A stretch of 64,000 nt of DNA from NCBI GenBank assembly GCA_032158125.1, contig JASKOT010000010.1, positions 434,001 through 498,000 of the forward strand. The letters are read 5' to 3'. Positions 34,901-45,731 of the stretch are shown here, one piece after another. How positions within the stretch are numbered: the stretch's first letter is position 1; every line of letters begins with the position of its first letter. The position numbers and the translations under genes are program-made. The stretch is from Papiliotrema nemorosa (taxonomy: Eukaryota > Basidiomycota > Tremellomycetes > Tremellales > Rhynchogastremaceae). Under the pieces are notes generated by a model. The model was not told the DNA's origin, ran no database searches, and saw only the letters and a program-made list of their open reading frames with translations.

Positions 34901-36299
34901 AAGAGGGAGGCAGAGCGTGAAGCGGTCCGCAAGGCCCAGAGGCAGCAGGAGAATATCGACGACGATTTTATCCCTCGAACACCGTCGCCTTCTGGCGGGT
35001 CGAAATTCCCAATCGACCGAAGTATACGCATGACGCAGGAACGTCGATTGCAGTTGATCGCCGAGGTGGAGGCCACTCGGGTCGGGTTTTCCAACGACCA
35101 ACATCTCATCGGACAAGTACTCGACGAGCAAGTGTCCGAGGACCGAGCGTTGGTCTTTCTCGCCGCGTCGTCTTCCAATATCGCCCTCCGATGGCAGCAG
35201 GGAGCGTTTATTGGTGGAGGAGCCAATGGAAACGTATACATTGGTTTCAACCTCGATTCGGGCGGCATCATGGCAGTCAAGGAGATTCGGGTTCAAGATA
35301 TCAGCAACTCGCCCACTCTCTACAAACAGATCAAGGATGAGAGTGATGTCATGTCGATGCTCAGTCATACCAATATCGTGGAGTACTTTGGTATAGAGGT
35401 GCACCGCGACCGAGTCTTCATCTTCCAGTGAGTTTACTCTTACGGTTGTGCTGATGGACAGGGAGTATTGCGAGGGGGGCAACCTGGCGAATCAGCTCGA
35501 GCATGGAAGGATTGAAGATGAGGATGTCGTATTATACTATACCATTCAGATGCTGCGAGGGCTGCAATACCTGCACTCCAAGGTGGGTCGGAACGTCGTC
35601 CACGCTGACGCCAGGGAATCGAACACAGGGATGTGAAGCCAGCCAACATTCTCCTCGGCGCCAACTCGGTCCTCAAATTTGGTGATTTCGGTGCGGCCAA
35701 GGTGATTGCCAAGCAAAACAAGACGCTGGCCAAAACACGAGTGATCAAGACTCGACCCACCGCCGACGGGCAAGAGGTACAAGAACTCGCTGGAACACCC
35801 ATGTACATGGCTCCCGAAGTCATTCGAGCCAACGAAAAGGCCGGCCGACTCGGAGCAGCAGACATCTGGTCCCTCGGTTGTGTTATTCTCGAAATCTCGA
35901 CGGGGAGACAACCTTGGTCCAACTTGGACAACGAATGGGCCATCATGTTTCACATTGGTATTGCGACACAGGCACCGCCTCTACCTGATCCCAGTCAATT
36001 GTCAGAGTTGGGGATCGAGTTTGTGGAAAAGTGTCTCACGCTGGATCCAAAGGAGAGACCTTCGGCTTCGGAATTGTTGGAGCATGAATGGGTCGCGTCG
36101 ATGGTTGCTGAATTGGTGGGTGTCGGTGGAGACTGACGCTGATGGGCAGAGCGAGGATTACCCTGGGTACCCAGCGGCAATAGCAGCAGAGACGATGGAG
36201 ACGGGTTTGGTGGATGACACGCCGTCGGAAGAGCTGTCGGCGCTGAACACTCCTGCCGCGATGACGCCGATTGAAGAGTACCCCTCGGACAAGTTTTAG
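31953..36299 (+). CDS. SSK2: HOG-pathway MAPKKK, SSK2/SSK22 type
   Basis: Five exons (31953-33655, 33688-35427, 35462-35582, 35615-36115, 36150-36299) sum to 1405 codons. Residues 1-170 are disordered and Ser/Pro/Asp-rich. A long helical regulatory region of ~900 residues follows, as in yeast Ssk2. The kinase domain is C-terminal: Gly-loop 'IGGGANGNVYIGFN', 'MAVKEIRVQD' with the ATP Lys, 'GIEHRDVKPANILLG' (catalytic loop, restored by removing a 32-nt intron), 'KFGDFGAAKV' and 'GTPMYMAPEVI'. In the HOG osmostress pathway this kinase is activated by the SSK1 response regulator and phosphorylates PBS2. It starts at the ATG at 31953; an open frame extends 42 bases upstream without ATG. The tail after the kinase is acidic. 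Confidence 0.93.
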
Positions 36300-36528
36300 C
36301 CCTGGTGGTGGCTTTACGGCACGCTAACAGCTCCGAATCTCATTTGAATGCGTTGTGTTGTAAAGTGTACTAGGATGGATGCGTACCAAAAGTTTGTTCG
36401 GGCAGAGGTACAACTGTTGAATGCATTGGATAATAATGAGGTGTCGTTAGATGGTATAAAACGTGATGCTGGCGCCGTTGAGGGCAATCGTTACGGTCCC
36501 CTCCCTCCTCCGCGACATTTATGACTTG

Positions 36529-37217
36529 TTACCTGCTCGTCAGTAAATCGCTGCCGATACCACCGGTAGACTCACCCTGACCACCGGCCAAAACCCACTC
36601 GAAACCCTTCTTCCCGACCGTAGCGTTCTTTGCAAACCTGTCCGCACTGGCCTTTTCTATCCTCTTGGCGATCATTGCAGATGAGAAACCAGAAAACATG
36701 ACTGCTCTCTGGTGAAAAAATGTCGAGGCGGTGGTAGCTCCCGGACCTATGACTCCCGGCTCGAGGTCTGTCGGAGGTTTCATGTGTGGGTATGGCGAAT
36801 AAGTGACTAGCTCCAGGCAGGATCTACACATCAGCACTAATATCCGGCGCTGGAAGCTTACACGTATTGCTTGAGAGATAGATTCATCGACATGCAAGTG
36901 GCTCTGGGCTCTGAAGGGTCGATGAACACCACCTCTCTGACATATGCCGTTTCAGGCAGAGAAAACAACTTTTTAATCCATGCCGGCGCGCCTTGTTGGA
37001 CCCCGATTAACCGCTCTGTACGTATTAGACCTGTGGTAGGGTCTATATCGCGAGATATCGTATCGACAGAATAGACATGGGTCGCAAAAGGATTAGGGTA
37101 TTTCCGTAAAAACCAAGAGAGGACGTGCTGCGGAGAGTGACTGGGATGAGCTTCAGCGCGGGATGTCAATGGAGGGACTTGCTCAAATATCACATCCGTC
37201 TCGAATACTTTCGGCAT
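36529..37217 (-). CDS. PRELI/MSF1-domain (UPS-type) lipid-transfer protein
   Basis: Two main exons joined at 'LKQYV|SCLEL', giving ~200 aa. The domain starts at residue 1: 'VFETDVIFEQVP', 'VLSWFLRKYPNPFATHVYSVDTISRDI', 'GLIRTERLIGVQQGAPAWI', 'SFFVREV'-like 'TAYVREVVFIDPSE'. This is the PRELI/MSF1 fold of UPS1/UPS2 proteins, which carry phosphatidic acid or phosphatidylserine across the mitochondrial intermembrane space. A short C-terminal helix region 'RAVMFSGFSSAMIAKRIEKAS' is also typical. The last ~15 codons may belong to another exon. It is divergent from SDO1 with only 157 bp between start codons. Confidence 0.85.
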
Positions 37218-37374
37218 GGCTTATATGCGGTCCATAGGAGGTTGAGGCTGAGGTGGGATTGACAGAAAGAAGGTGAAAGGAGTGACGAAGGTCAAGACAC
37301 GTTCAGGCACGAATAATGATGGAGCAACGTAAAACAGCAAGAATTCCATTTCATCCTTCACTTGCTCTTTCGAC
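37218..37374. promoter_or_regulatory. short divergent promoter, 157 bp
   Basis: Separates the start codons of the UPS-type gene (minus) and SDO1 (plus). The two genes probably share this promoter. Confidence 0.5.
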
Positions 37375-38244
37375 ATGAACAAGCAACCTGGAACACAAAT
37401 CAAGCAAGTCGATCAACGTAAACCATGACTGATGCCCAGGTTGACCAATGTATCGATAGTGCGAACGAAAAAGGGCGGAAAACGGTTCGAGGTGAGCCCA
37501 TAGTTGAGCGACACTGAAGACAGATTGCATGTTATCAGAACAAAGTGTCTGAATTCAGATCAGGAGTGTGAGCTCGCCCTTGTTGCTTCCAACTGACAGT
37601 AGGGAGACGGACCTATCCGAGGTCCTTCAGATCGAACAAATCTTCACCAATGTACCCAAAGGTCTGGTCGCGAAAAAGGAAGACTGGGTCAAGGCCTTCA
37701 ACACGGACGACATGGCCAAAGTCATTGAAGAGGTGAGCCATCCCGAAGCAACCACTCATGGTAGATTCTGCGCAAGGGAGATCTCCAAATCAACAACCTG
37801 GAACGAACACACCAACTGTCCAATCTTAATAGAGAAATCTGCACACTCGTCTCTGAGATGACGCTCGATCCCGTCTCGGGTCATCGACATACCACGGGGA
37901 TGATTGAAAAAGCCATGACAGAGGTCAACTTTGTCATCAAATCCGACAAACCGGCCAAGGCGCAGGCTTTGGAGCTCATACGAAAGTTGCAATCCCCAGA
38001 ATCCCCTCTTCAGGTACAGCGAGTTCGCATGAGAGTGAGAATCACCATGCCCTCGAAAGATGCCAAACGGATCAAGGACAAGGTCCTAGCCGAGGTCGAA
38101 GAGGTGGAAGACGAGGACATGGGTGCAGAGTGGGAAGCAGTGGTGAGGATAAACCCGGCGTCGTTTAGGGTTCTCACCGATCTGGTAAACGACGAGACCA
38201 AAGGTAAAGGTAGAGTAGAATCCATGGGTAGTGCAGGATCATAA
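37375..38244 (+). CDS. SDO1: Ribosome maturation protein SBDS/SDO1
   Basis: Five exons (37375-37403, 37440-37491, 37524-37567, 37600-37732, 37765-38244), ~245 aa. Matches the SBDS family throughout: 'QIKLTNVSIVRTKKGGKRFE' (spliced), 'IACYQNKVSEFRSGV', 'FTNVPKGLVAKKEDW', 'ILRKGDLQINNLERTHQ', 'GMIEKAMTEVNFV', 'KPAKAQALELIRKL' and the C-terminal 'RVLTDLVNDETKGKG'. SDO1 works with the GTPase EFL1 to release TIF6 from pre-60S subunits in the cytoplasm. The family start 'M..QPS.QIKLTNVS' fits only if intron 1 uses a GC donor (see separate entry). It converges on PAB1 with 55 bp between stop codons. Confidence 0.92.
37404..37439 (+). other. GC-AG intron in SDO1
   Basis: Intron 1 (36 nt) begins 'gcaagt' and ends 'cccag', with a CTGAT branch-like site. 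Removing it joins 'ATC AA' to 'G TTG ACC', restoring the invariant Ile-Lys-Leu-Thr-Asn-Val. The nearby GT at 37407 would break the frame. Confidence 0.75.
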
Positions 38245-38299
38245 TCGAGAGTAGGTATACATGCCCCGTCAAAACCACGCAATGTCTATAGAGTCAAAT

Positions 38300-40261
38300 C
38301 TACTCCTTGGCCTCCTCCTTGACCTCGGGCTTGTCCTCTTTAGTCTCCTTGGCCTCGTCGGCCTTGCCCCACTCGGCAAGAACTCGCAAAGCCTCGTCGA
38401 CCTTTTCCTGGAGAGCAGGGGGCGACTCGATCAAGTGGAGGAGCTCTCCGTTGTCCATCTCGAGCAACATGCCGGTAATCTTTCCAGCGAGGTCGGGTTG
38501 AGATTCGTGAATCAAGGGGTAGAGGGTCTCTCCGAGCATCTGCTTTTGCTCGGCAGGTCCAGCTCGGGCAAGCGATTGAGCAGTCAACTTGGCCGGAGCA
38601 GCTTGAGCGGCCTCGGGAGCGGGTTGCTGAGGTCGAACGGGCATTTGACCTCGGGGCACGGCTCCGGCGGGGAGACCTTGGGGAGCGCCGACGGGAGATC
38701 GGGAAGGAGCGGCGGTAGGGGGTCGGGCGTTGCCGTTGGGTCGGTAGTTGGGGGGCATACCTGGGTAGCCAGGCATCTGAGGGGGCATGCCGTATGGCAT
38801 GGGGACACCGGGTTGTCCGTTGGGTCCCGGGTATCGAGGTCGAGCTTGCTGCATCATGGGAGGGTAACCCATGGGTCCACCTCGCATGGGCATCATACCC
38901 GGTTGACCAGCGTATCCGGGCATGGGAGGGTAGCCGTACATGGGGGGTTGCATGTAGCCGGGGGCGCCCATGGCTCCTCCGCCAAAGGCGACTCGTTGAG
39001 CTTGTCGCTGCTGCATCTGAGACTCCAAGGCTTGTCGTCGGACATCCTTTCGTTGAGCAAGCGCGACGTAGAGGGGCTTGGTACCGATCATCTTGCCGTT
39101 CATGTCTTGGACGGCCTTGGTCGCCTCGTCGGGGGTGGAAAAGCAGACGAAACCAAAGTTTCGAGAGGTACCATTCTCATCCTTCATGACCTTGCACGAG
39201 GTGATGGTTCCAAAGGCATCAAACTCGGCTCGGAGTCGGTCATCATCCCACTCGTCGTCGAGGTTTTTAATGTAGAGGTTGACACCGGCAGACTTGGCCT
39301 CGTTTTCGAGTCGCTTCTCCTCGTGGGTCTTTCTCAACTCGTCGTCTCGCTCGGTTCGCTTTTGGGCTCGACCAACGTAGAGCTTCTTCCCCTTCCACTC
39401 CTTGTCGTTGAGCTCCTCGGTGGCTTTGATGGCAGACTCATGCGAGGTGTAGTTGACAAAACCAAACCCTTTCGAAGCTCCCGACTCGTCGACGGCGAGG
39501 GCGGCAGAGACAATCTCTCCGTATCCCTTAAAGAGCTCTTCAAACTCGGCCTGGGTAGCTTCCGGGTCGACGTTTTTGACGAAAATGTTGGTGAATTGAG
39601 CTCGTTGTTCTTCGACCTTGGATTGTCGCTCCTTTTTGCCGACGTGGTGGCCGACGTAGACTTTCTTGTCGTTGAGCAACATGCCGTTGACGGCCTTGAT
39701 GGCGGCATCGGCGGCTTCTCCGGTGGAATAGTGCACAAAGGCGAATCCTCGCGACTTGCCATTCTCATCGACACCGACCTTGCAAGAGAGAATCTCTCCA
39801 AACGCGATGAAAGTGTCGTGGAGAGCCTTGTTGTCGATCGACTCGTCGAGGTTTTTGATGAAGATGTTTCCCTGACCCGTCTTTCGGAGGGCAGGATCTC
39901 GTTGAGACCACATGATTCGGCACGGTCGTCCCTTGATCAGCGAGTAGTTGAGGTGCTCCATGGCTCGCTCTCCATCGGCAGTGTTGAGAAAGTTGACATA
40001 GGCGTACCCGAGGGATCGTCTGGTGACTGCGTCTCGACAGACTCGGATGGAAGCGACGGGACCGATCATGTTGAAGATTTCAAACAACATGGCCTCGGTG
40101 ATTGCCGTGTCGAGCTCACCGACGTAGAGCGACGCGCCACCAGACGAGGGTTGGACCGCGCCAGTGGTAGAGGTGGGTTGAGGTTGAGCAGGAGCCGCAC
40201 CGTTGGTCTGAGCAACGGGGGAGGTAGGGGCAGGTGCCGCGGCGGGGGTAGCGTCGGACAT
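38300..40261 (-). CDS. PAB1: Polyadenylate-binding protein
   Basis: Intronless coding frame of 653 aa. After an Ala/Pro-rich N-terminus there are four RRMs with clear RNP2/RNP1 pairs: 'LYVGELD'/'SLGYAYVNF', 'IFIKNLD'/'SRGFAFVHY', 'IFVKNVD'/'SKGFGFVNY' and 'LYIKNLD'/'SRNFGFVCF'. A Pro/Gly/Met-rich linker and a C-terminal MLLE/PABC domain ('[28 protein letters not shown]') follow. The protein binds poly(A) tails, and stimulates translation and controls deadenylation in the cytoplasm. I take the ATG at 40261; thirteen upstream codons are open but carry no better context. Codon use is strongly biased, which keeps the opposite strand open for 684 codons. Confidence 0.96.
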   Translation of the reverse strand: MSDATPAAAPAPTSPVAQTNGAAPAQPQPTSTTGAVQPSSGGASLYVGELDTAITEAMLFEIFNMIGPVASIRVCRDAVTRRSLGYAYVNFLNTADGERAMEHLNYSLIKGRPCRIMWSQRDPALRKTGQGNIFIKNLDESIDNKALHDTFIAFGEILSCKVGVDENGKSRGFAFVHYSTGEAADAAIKAVNGMLLNDKKVYVGHHVGKKERQSKVEEQRAQFTNIFVKNVDPEATQAEFEELFKGYGEIVSAALAVDESGASKGFGFVNYTSHESAIKATEELNDKEWKGKKLYVGRAQKRTERDDELRKTHEEKRLENEAKSAGVNLYIKNLDDEWDDDRLRAEFDAFGTITSCKVMKDENGTSRNFGFVCFSTPDEATKAVQDMNGKMIGTKPLYVALAQRKDVRRQALESQMQQRQAQRVAFGGGAMGAPGYMQPPMYGYPPMPGYAGQPGMMPMRGGPMGYPPMMQQARPRYPGPNGQPGVPMPYGMPPQMPGYPGMPPNYRPNGNARPPTAAPSRSPVGAPQGLPAGAVPRGQMPVRPQQPAPEAAQAAPAKLTAQSLARAGPAEQKQMLGETLYPLIHESQPDLAGKITGMLLEMDNGELLHLIESPPALQEKVDEALRVLAEWGKADEAKETKEDKPEVKEEAKE

Positions 40262-40509
40262 TCTGATGTGGGTTTTTTCGCTGGGTATGGGATCGACCAC
40301 GTAAAAGGTTGGTAAAGAGGCGTTTACGTGGGTTTTTCTGGGGCTATTGTGAGTGTACGATCAGGCAAAGCGTCTTGTGCGCACCTGTAAGACTACTACT
40401 CGAAGAAGGACAAGGAGAGATAAGAGGAGAGGGATCAACAAAAGAGGGCGACGCGGTGAAAAATGTTTACAACGCCGAGAGGGATCGGCAATACATTCAA
40501 ATGTGGCAC

Positions 40510-41566
40510 TCATCCCATCCGCATCAACGTCTGCTGCATCTTTTGTATATCCATCTTGTCCGCCCCAGCCTTTTTCGCTTCACTGATACGCTTCATCAGA
40601 TCCTTCTTTTCATCGTCGAGCTTTTGCTGCTCGTCGTCGTTTTCCTTCTCGTGGAGGAGGGTAAAGTGGCGGTAGAGGAAAAAGACTATCGCCGCCACCC
40701 CTAGACGCATGTCCACTGCACATAGCAGGGCTCCAAACATGGTCTGCAGTATCCCTCCGACCTTTTCATAGCGCCTATTGTCAGCGCTGTCAAGAGTATA
40801 CCCACTCTTCCTCTTCTTTGCGTCGCTTCTTCAGCTTGAGCAGTTCGATATCTTTTTGAATCATATCCGCCGCATAAGGGTTCTTCATCAACGCTTTAGT
40901 CTTGTCGGCATCCAGAGGGGGCGCCATGAGTTGCTCCGAGTCTCGTGTCAGCGTGGGCTAGGTCTGCCTTACCTTCTGGGATGTTGTCCCACCACATGGT
41001 CCCCTCTGCTTCACCTGCTTTGGGCCGGAGACCATCTTGAAAAGGCACAAGCGCTGGCCGACCGGGGCCTTGCATGGTGAGAAAGTAGTTTTTCTTAAAC
41101 GCATTGCTGCTTGGGTCCTTGCGGGGGTCGATGCCGGATCCTCCCGACACATGTTTCGGTGCAGGGTCGCCCACGCGGGATCCTGCACTTGGCATCCCCT
41201 TGGATCGAATGTCGCTCGAGCTGAGGGGTTTCGACGAGGAAGACGAGGAGGACTTTGATGTTTTCTCCAATGCCTTTTGCCTGACCCGAGCAGCTTCTTG
41301 ACGGGTTAGTATGTGGTAGCCAACGTAAGCAATGAGAACCAGCAGCATCATGGGTGGTGTAAACAGGGGTATCCCGCCAAACCCAATCCCATTTGTGGGA
41401 TGACCCGTCTGAGCCATGAGGGAGAAAGGGAGGGTCGGATCGACCGCTACGATGAGCCTTGAACACGACTAACCCTACCTAGGCCCATGACGAGCAAGAC
41501 GCCAATGGCCTGCTCAAACGGACCAAACTTGATCAGTGGTTTCTTTTTCTTTTCCTCTTTCGACAT
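40510..41566 (-). CDS. Uncharacterised membrane protein with 'MWWDN' motif
   Basis: About four exons, ~250 aa. Start 'MSKEEKKKKPLIKFGPFEQ' then span 1 'AIGVLLVMGLG'; after an intron, span 2 'PPMMLLVLIAYVGYHIL'. A Ser/Lys-rich loop leads to 'GRPALVPFQDGLRPK' and 'GTMWWDNIPE', a long Lys/Glu-rich helix ('MIQKDIELLKLKKRRKEEE'), span 3 'MFGALLCAVDMRLGVAAIVFF', and a charged coiled coil to the end. Splices: the first intron donor is uncertain (gttagt or gtaggg); the later ones join in phase. Family not recognised. Layout and loop motif resemble the protein at 30552-31594. Confidence 0.6.
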
Positions 41567-41680
41567 GGTGTCAAGTCGACCAGGATTAGTGGTGTCGACC
41601 TATACAACCCTCGGCGGGAGAAAGGAGGTCAGGTGAAAGGATCATGATCGTATGCATGTACAGCGTCCCAGAATGATAAT

Positions 41681-42552
41681 CTACTCGGCAGAGTTGACGG
41701 GGAACCTGACTGTCAGTGGGATGCCACAGAGACACAATGTGACCTACTCAAAGTGGACGTCCTTGCCGGCAAGAGCTCGGTAGACGGACGAAAAGGTGTC
41801 GAGCTTGTACTCGAGCAAGTTTTGGTCTTTGGCGTCGAGGTAGCTGCAATCAGTACAACCCACTCGGACAGACGCCAACTCACACTCGGATCAACTTTCC
41901 ACCGTCGGCAGCGACTCGTGTTCGCTTTCCAGTAATCTCCGAGGGCCAAACCAAATCCTCGAGAATCTTCTCGTGGACAGCGGTGAGGGTTCGGGATCGG
42001 GGTCTTTTTTGGCTAGAGGCGGCACCCGAGTTTCGCTTGGGTTTGGGGAGGACTCGTCGTTGGGAAAGGAAGACGACGAATTTGTCGGAAAGCTTCTTCT
42101 CGAGCTCTCGGGTGAGTCTTCAAACGTCAGCTATGGGTTCCTACACGGGCAAGGTTGAGGGAGGCAGGCCTGAAAAGTCCCGCCGTCGACCTCGCACGAG
42201 CCATCTCCATCTTTCCCCCAGAGACAAAACACGAGGGAGGTGGGCCTGAAAAGTCCCACCGTCTACCTCTATCCCGCTCGACCTCCGTTCCCAGTGAAAT
42301 CCCAGCTCACCTTTGCTGAACCTTGTGGAACGCCTTGGCCATGGGAACCGGGACAAAGATCACAACGGCCTTCTTTCCGCCCTTGACATCGATCTCTCGA
42401 GCCTCGGAGATTTGGAGCTGTCTCAACTCGGATTTGAGGTCGGGGACATTTTGTTCGAGGTCGAGGAGAGCTTGAGCAATTTGTTGCTCAATCTCGGTGG
42501 GAGGGGTCTGGGGAGCGTTGGCGGTCCGCAGGATTTTGTTCTGGTACGACAT
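41681..42552 (-). CDS. RPS7: 40S ribosomal protein S7 (eS7)
   Basis: Four exons (42552-42311, 42117-41884, 41843-41748, 41705-41681) sum to 199 codons, giving 198 aa, the usual eS7 length. Landmarks: '[14 protein letters not shown]', '[33 protein letters not shown]', '[15 protein letters not shown]', '[28 protein letters not shown]', '[20 protein letters not shown]' and the end 'FPVNSAE'. It is a structural protein of the small subunit. The first intron (193 nt) carries a duplicated hairpin described separately. It is divergent from the dioxygenase gene. Confidence 0.95.
42157..42193 (-). repeat. Hairpin repeat unit B in RPS7 intron 1
   Basis: 37-bp unit, 33 of 37 identical to the unit at 42234-42270. 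On the transcribed strand it folds as GGCGGG, loop ACUUUUCAGG, CCUGCC (42184-42163), with a G·U pair at stem position 4. GAGG/CCUC flanks can add four pairs. Confidence 0.75.
42234..42270 (-). repeat. Hairpin repeat unit A in RPS7 intron 1
   Basis: 37-bp unit one 77-nt period before unit B in the transcript. The stem is GGUGGG and CCCACC around the same 10-nt loop (42261-42240). Compared with unit B, stem position 3 is U-A in place of C-G and position 4 is G-C in place of G·U. Confidence 0.75.
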
Positions 42553-42943
42553 GGCGCTAGAGGGTTAGGTCTGGGTGGTGTGTAGAGGGAACTGGGCGCA
42601 CGTTTTGAAGGATAGGAGAGGAGGTCGGTGTTTAGAGGTCCTTGTGTCGGGACTGGCAGTGGTCCCAACAATTCGCAATCATGGGCGCGGAAGCAAATTT
42701 CATCTCAAAGTGAAGGGTCTCTCGGCGATACCGGCGTTATGTAGAGGTCGGAAGCCCCGGGAGTGAGGGTGGCGTTTTGAATCGGTGTTAAACTCTTGCC
42801 ACTCCGATACATCCGCACTGATAAGAACGTCACGCCATCTGTCGCATCAGCTTGCACATGATATCGCCATTGAGCATGATCGGTGAGGTGATCATTCCGG
42901 GCTTATATAACCATCATGCAAGCTATGACACTGCGCCGCAAAC
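42553..42943. promoter_or_regulatory. divergent promoter, 391 bp
   Basis: Between RPS7 (minus) and the TauD-type gene (plus). A TATA-like 'ttatataa' sits 41-33 bp before the dioxygenase start. No other motif stands out. Confidence 0.45.
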
Positions 42944-44142
42944 ATGTCCACGATCACAGAAACAGTCACCCAAGCTATTGGCTCTCTCGGTCTGCGAGGG
43001 TCCACCCATCCCATTCAGCGAAACAAGACGCTCGACATTTACGACAGCTTTGAAGTCACTCCGGTCATCGGGCACGAGTTTGCCTCGAATGCCCAGCTCT
43101 CCAAGATTGTGCATGACGACGACCAGGTCCAGGACCTCGCCGTGCTGGTCAGTCAGCGGGGTGTAGTCTTTTTCAGAGGTCAGGATATCAATCTGGCGGA
43201 TCAAAAGACGCTCGGACGAAAATTGGGCAAGGTAGGCGTCACATGTATCCAACTGACAATAGCTCTCTGGGAATCCCACCGAGTCGGGTCTGCATATCCA
43301 TCCCACCACCGAGGCGGGTGCACCCAAGGGCGATCAAATCTCAGTGTATGCAACTCGCCGTATCCAGCTGATCACAGGATCTCTAGCGAACGACGGACCC
43401 TCTTTAACCGACGAGATCAGTCGAAACTCGCCTCGATCGGCTGGCATTCGGATATCACGTTTGAGCCGGTCCCCAGCGATTATGCGATTCTCAAACTCCA
43501 TACCAACCCACCCACCGGCGGTGACACGCTCTGGGCATCTGCCTACGAGGCGTACTCTCGATTGTCCCCGGCAGTCGCGACTCTGCTCGAAGGTCTGTCC
43601 GCCTACCACGAAGCCAAATGGTTTAAAGACGCTGCCGAGGCATACGGGAACAAGGTCAGGGAAGAGGTCAGGGGACACCCTTTGAACGAGGGAGAGGCAT
43701 TGGAGGCTGTACATCCGGTGGTTAGAGTCAACCCTGTCACTGGATGGAAAGGGTTGTTTGTGAACAAGGAGTTTACAAAAAGGATCCTGGGTGTGACCAA
43801 GGATGAATCGGATATCCTACTGGACTATCTCTTTGTGAGTGGGGTAGACTTTAGGGCTGATGGCAGAAACTCGTCACGAACAACCACGACCTTCAAGTGA
43901 GGTTCAAGTGGACCGTGAATAATCCTCCCGGGATCGGTGATGTCGCCATTTGGGACAATCGAAGCACATTTCACACTGTGAATGGTGACGCGAGTCGTGC
44001 TGATACCCAGGCGACCTTTGATTATGATAAAAAGTTGCGGATCGGAGACCGAGTGTTGTCGGTCGGGGAAAAGCCATACTATGATCCTTCAGGTAAGGAA
44101 TGGCGACGAGCCAGGAGCTTGCCATCCTGGCATGAGGATTGA
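42944..44142 (+). CDS. TauD/TfdA Fe(II)/2-oxoglutarate dioxygenase
   Basis: Four exons, ~370 aa. Landmarks: 'VVFFRGQDINLADQKTLGRKLG', 'ESGLHIHPTTEAG', 'IGWHSDITFEPVPSDYAILKL' (iron ligands H-x-D), 'GGDTLWASAYEAY', 'VNPVTGWKGLFVN', 'VRFKWTVNNPPGIGDVAIWDNRSTFHTV' (distal His and the region of the 2-oxoglutarate Arg). This is the fungal JLP1-like branch of the TauD family, which oxidises sulfonates such as taurine to release sulfite, or related aryloxy substrates. If so, the released sulfite would feed the MET5 enzyme encoded at 11-15 kb. A TATA-like box lies just upstream. Confidence 0.88.
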
Positions 44143-44382
44143 GCGTGATCCCACCTCTGACCCGTCCGTCACCATCGCGTTGTATACTTGGTGAATTGTA
44201 ATCAGCGATGGGCTAGTGTAACATACATGTCAGAGATGAAGGTGAATATTGCAATCGGTACGTTGATAGATGGGGACGGCTGCATGCACCCGCTTCGGCT
44301 ACCCTCGATGATTGTTTTTGAAATGTTCGAGTCGAGGTATGATTCTGTCTCGGTATCATTCTGCCTCACCTTCAATGTCATC

Positions 44383-45343
44383 ATGACGACGGCATCGCGC
44401 ATAGGTCCTCTTGGGAGGCTATGGTCACGCTACCTGGTCGCTCTGCGGGACCATCCTATACGGACGAAAATGATCACCAGTGGATCACTCTATATCGTCG
44501 GTGATAACATTGCGCAATTCGGCATCGAAGGTCGATCCCTCGTGTCGACCGAGGATGACAGGGAGAGGTATGATGTGAGTTGAACGGTCTCTGCATATTG
44601 TATGGAGGCTGATCATAGCCTTGGAGGACATTGCGTCTGACGATATGTGAGCTTGACCCACGACGCAATCGCCTGACCGTAGATGGAGGGGTCATCTTTG
44701 CTCCTCTGGCTCATACTTGGTTGAGCACCTTGGAAAGGCTCAAGCTGCGATCAAAGATGACAAGTGGGTGTGGACGCAGGTATGATGCTGAGGCTAGCCC
44801 TCGCGGCTCGACTCTCCTGTGACAGCTTATTATGGTCCCCCTTTGTCTGCGCCTGTGAGTGACGTGCACGGTCTATACTCAATCCAGTATTCCCATCCTC
44901 ATTAGGTCTCCTCGAGGGCAAGACGCTCCCCGAGGTCGAGCGCAAAGTTAAACATGCAAGTGGCCTCTCCTAACCATCACTGACCCCAGTCATGGCTCCC
45001 AACATGGCAAAAAGCAGTCACCGTGTTTGGCCCGACACAGATCATCAACCTCACTCTGGTACCCGCTCAGCACCGTCTGCTAGTCTTGCAATCTGTCGGG
45101 CTATGTGAGTCTTCCGAATGAGCCTCCCTGACATTAGGCTGGAACATCTTTCTCTCGTACCAGAATAATCACAATAACAAACTCCTCGCAGCTGCAAACG
45201 ATGCTCTTCTCCATGCAGAGACCATGCTAGAGGTTGAGACGGCTCGAGACAGGATAGAAGCGTTGGAGAAGAAGAAGAAGGATATTCGCGAAGGCGAAGG
45301 AGGTGGCGCCGTCGGTGTAGCGACGAGGTTGAGCTGGTCTTAG
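44383..45343 (+). CDS. Mpv17/PMP22 family membrane protein
   Basis: About seven short exons, ~240 aa. N-terminal 'LWSRYLVALRDHPIRTKMITSGSLYIVGDNIAQ' is the classical Mpv17 opening. Then 'PWRTLRLTIYGGVIFAPLAHTWLSTLERL', 'VFGPTQIINLTLVPAQHRL' and 'VGLCWNIFLSYQNN' match the family signature W.(W)P..Q..NF..VP...R....W..YLS, although the usual WP is 'FGP' here. Four membrane spans, then a coiled-coil/acidic C-terminal tail with 'EALEKKKKDIREGEGG' not found in yeast SYM1. These are inner mitochondrial or peroxisomal membrane channels of unclear substrate. Confidence 0.8.
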
Positions 45344-45731
45344 CGATAGAGATTGTGAGTGGATAGGTGACGCCACGCTGATAAGCAGTGTACACTTCAT
45401 AGATCGTATAGATTGTCCTTGAATGCTGCATTCTACCTGTGGCAACACGGGCAAGATAGGCTGGGCATCGGCTGGTGCGTCTTGTCACCGTTCAGACTAG
45501 TCGACGAGACGTTTCAACATGACCTCCCTTTGACCCATCACCGTCGAGCATCGACAGTGCCCCTTTCTTTTCGAGATTTGAACGCTGCCTGCCGTGCAGC
45601 GCGAGTCAAGAGTCGTCTGCAACGAGCAACACTGCGCTTTTTAGACTGCATCAGACTGGGAAAGCTTCGATGAAAGGGACGATCCTTCGCCTTGTATAAG
45701 AGGAGACCACTACACCTGGGCCAATCTCTAC
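45344..45731. other. intergenic, 388 bp
   Basis: Between two plus-strand genes; nothing recognised. Confidence 0.4.
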
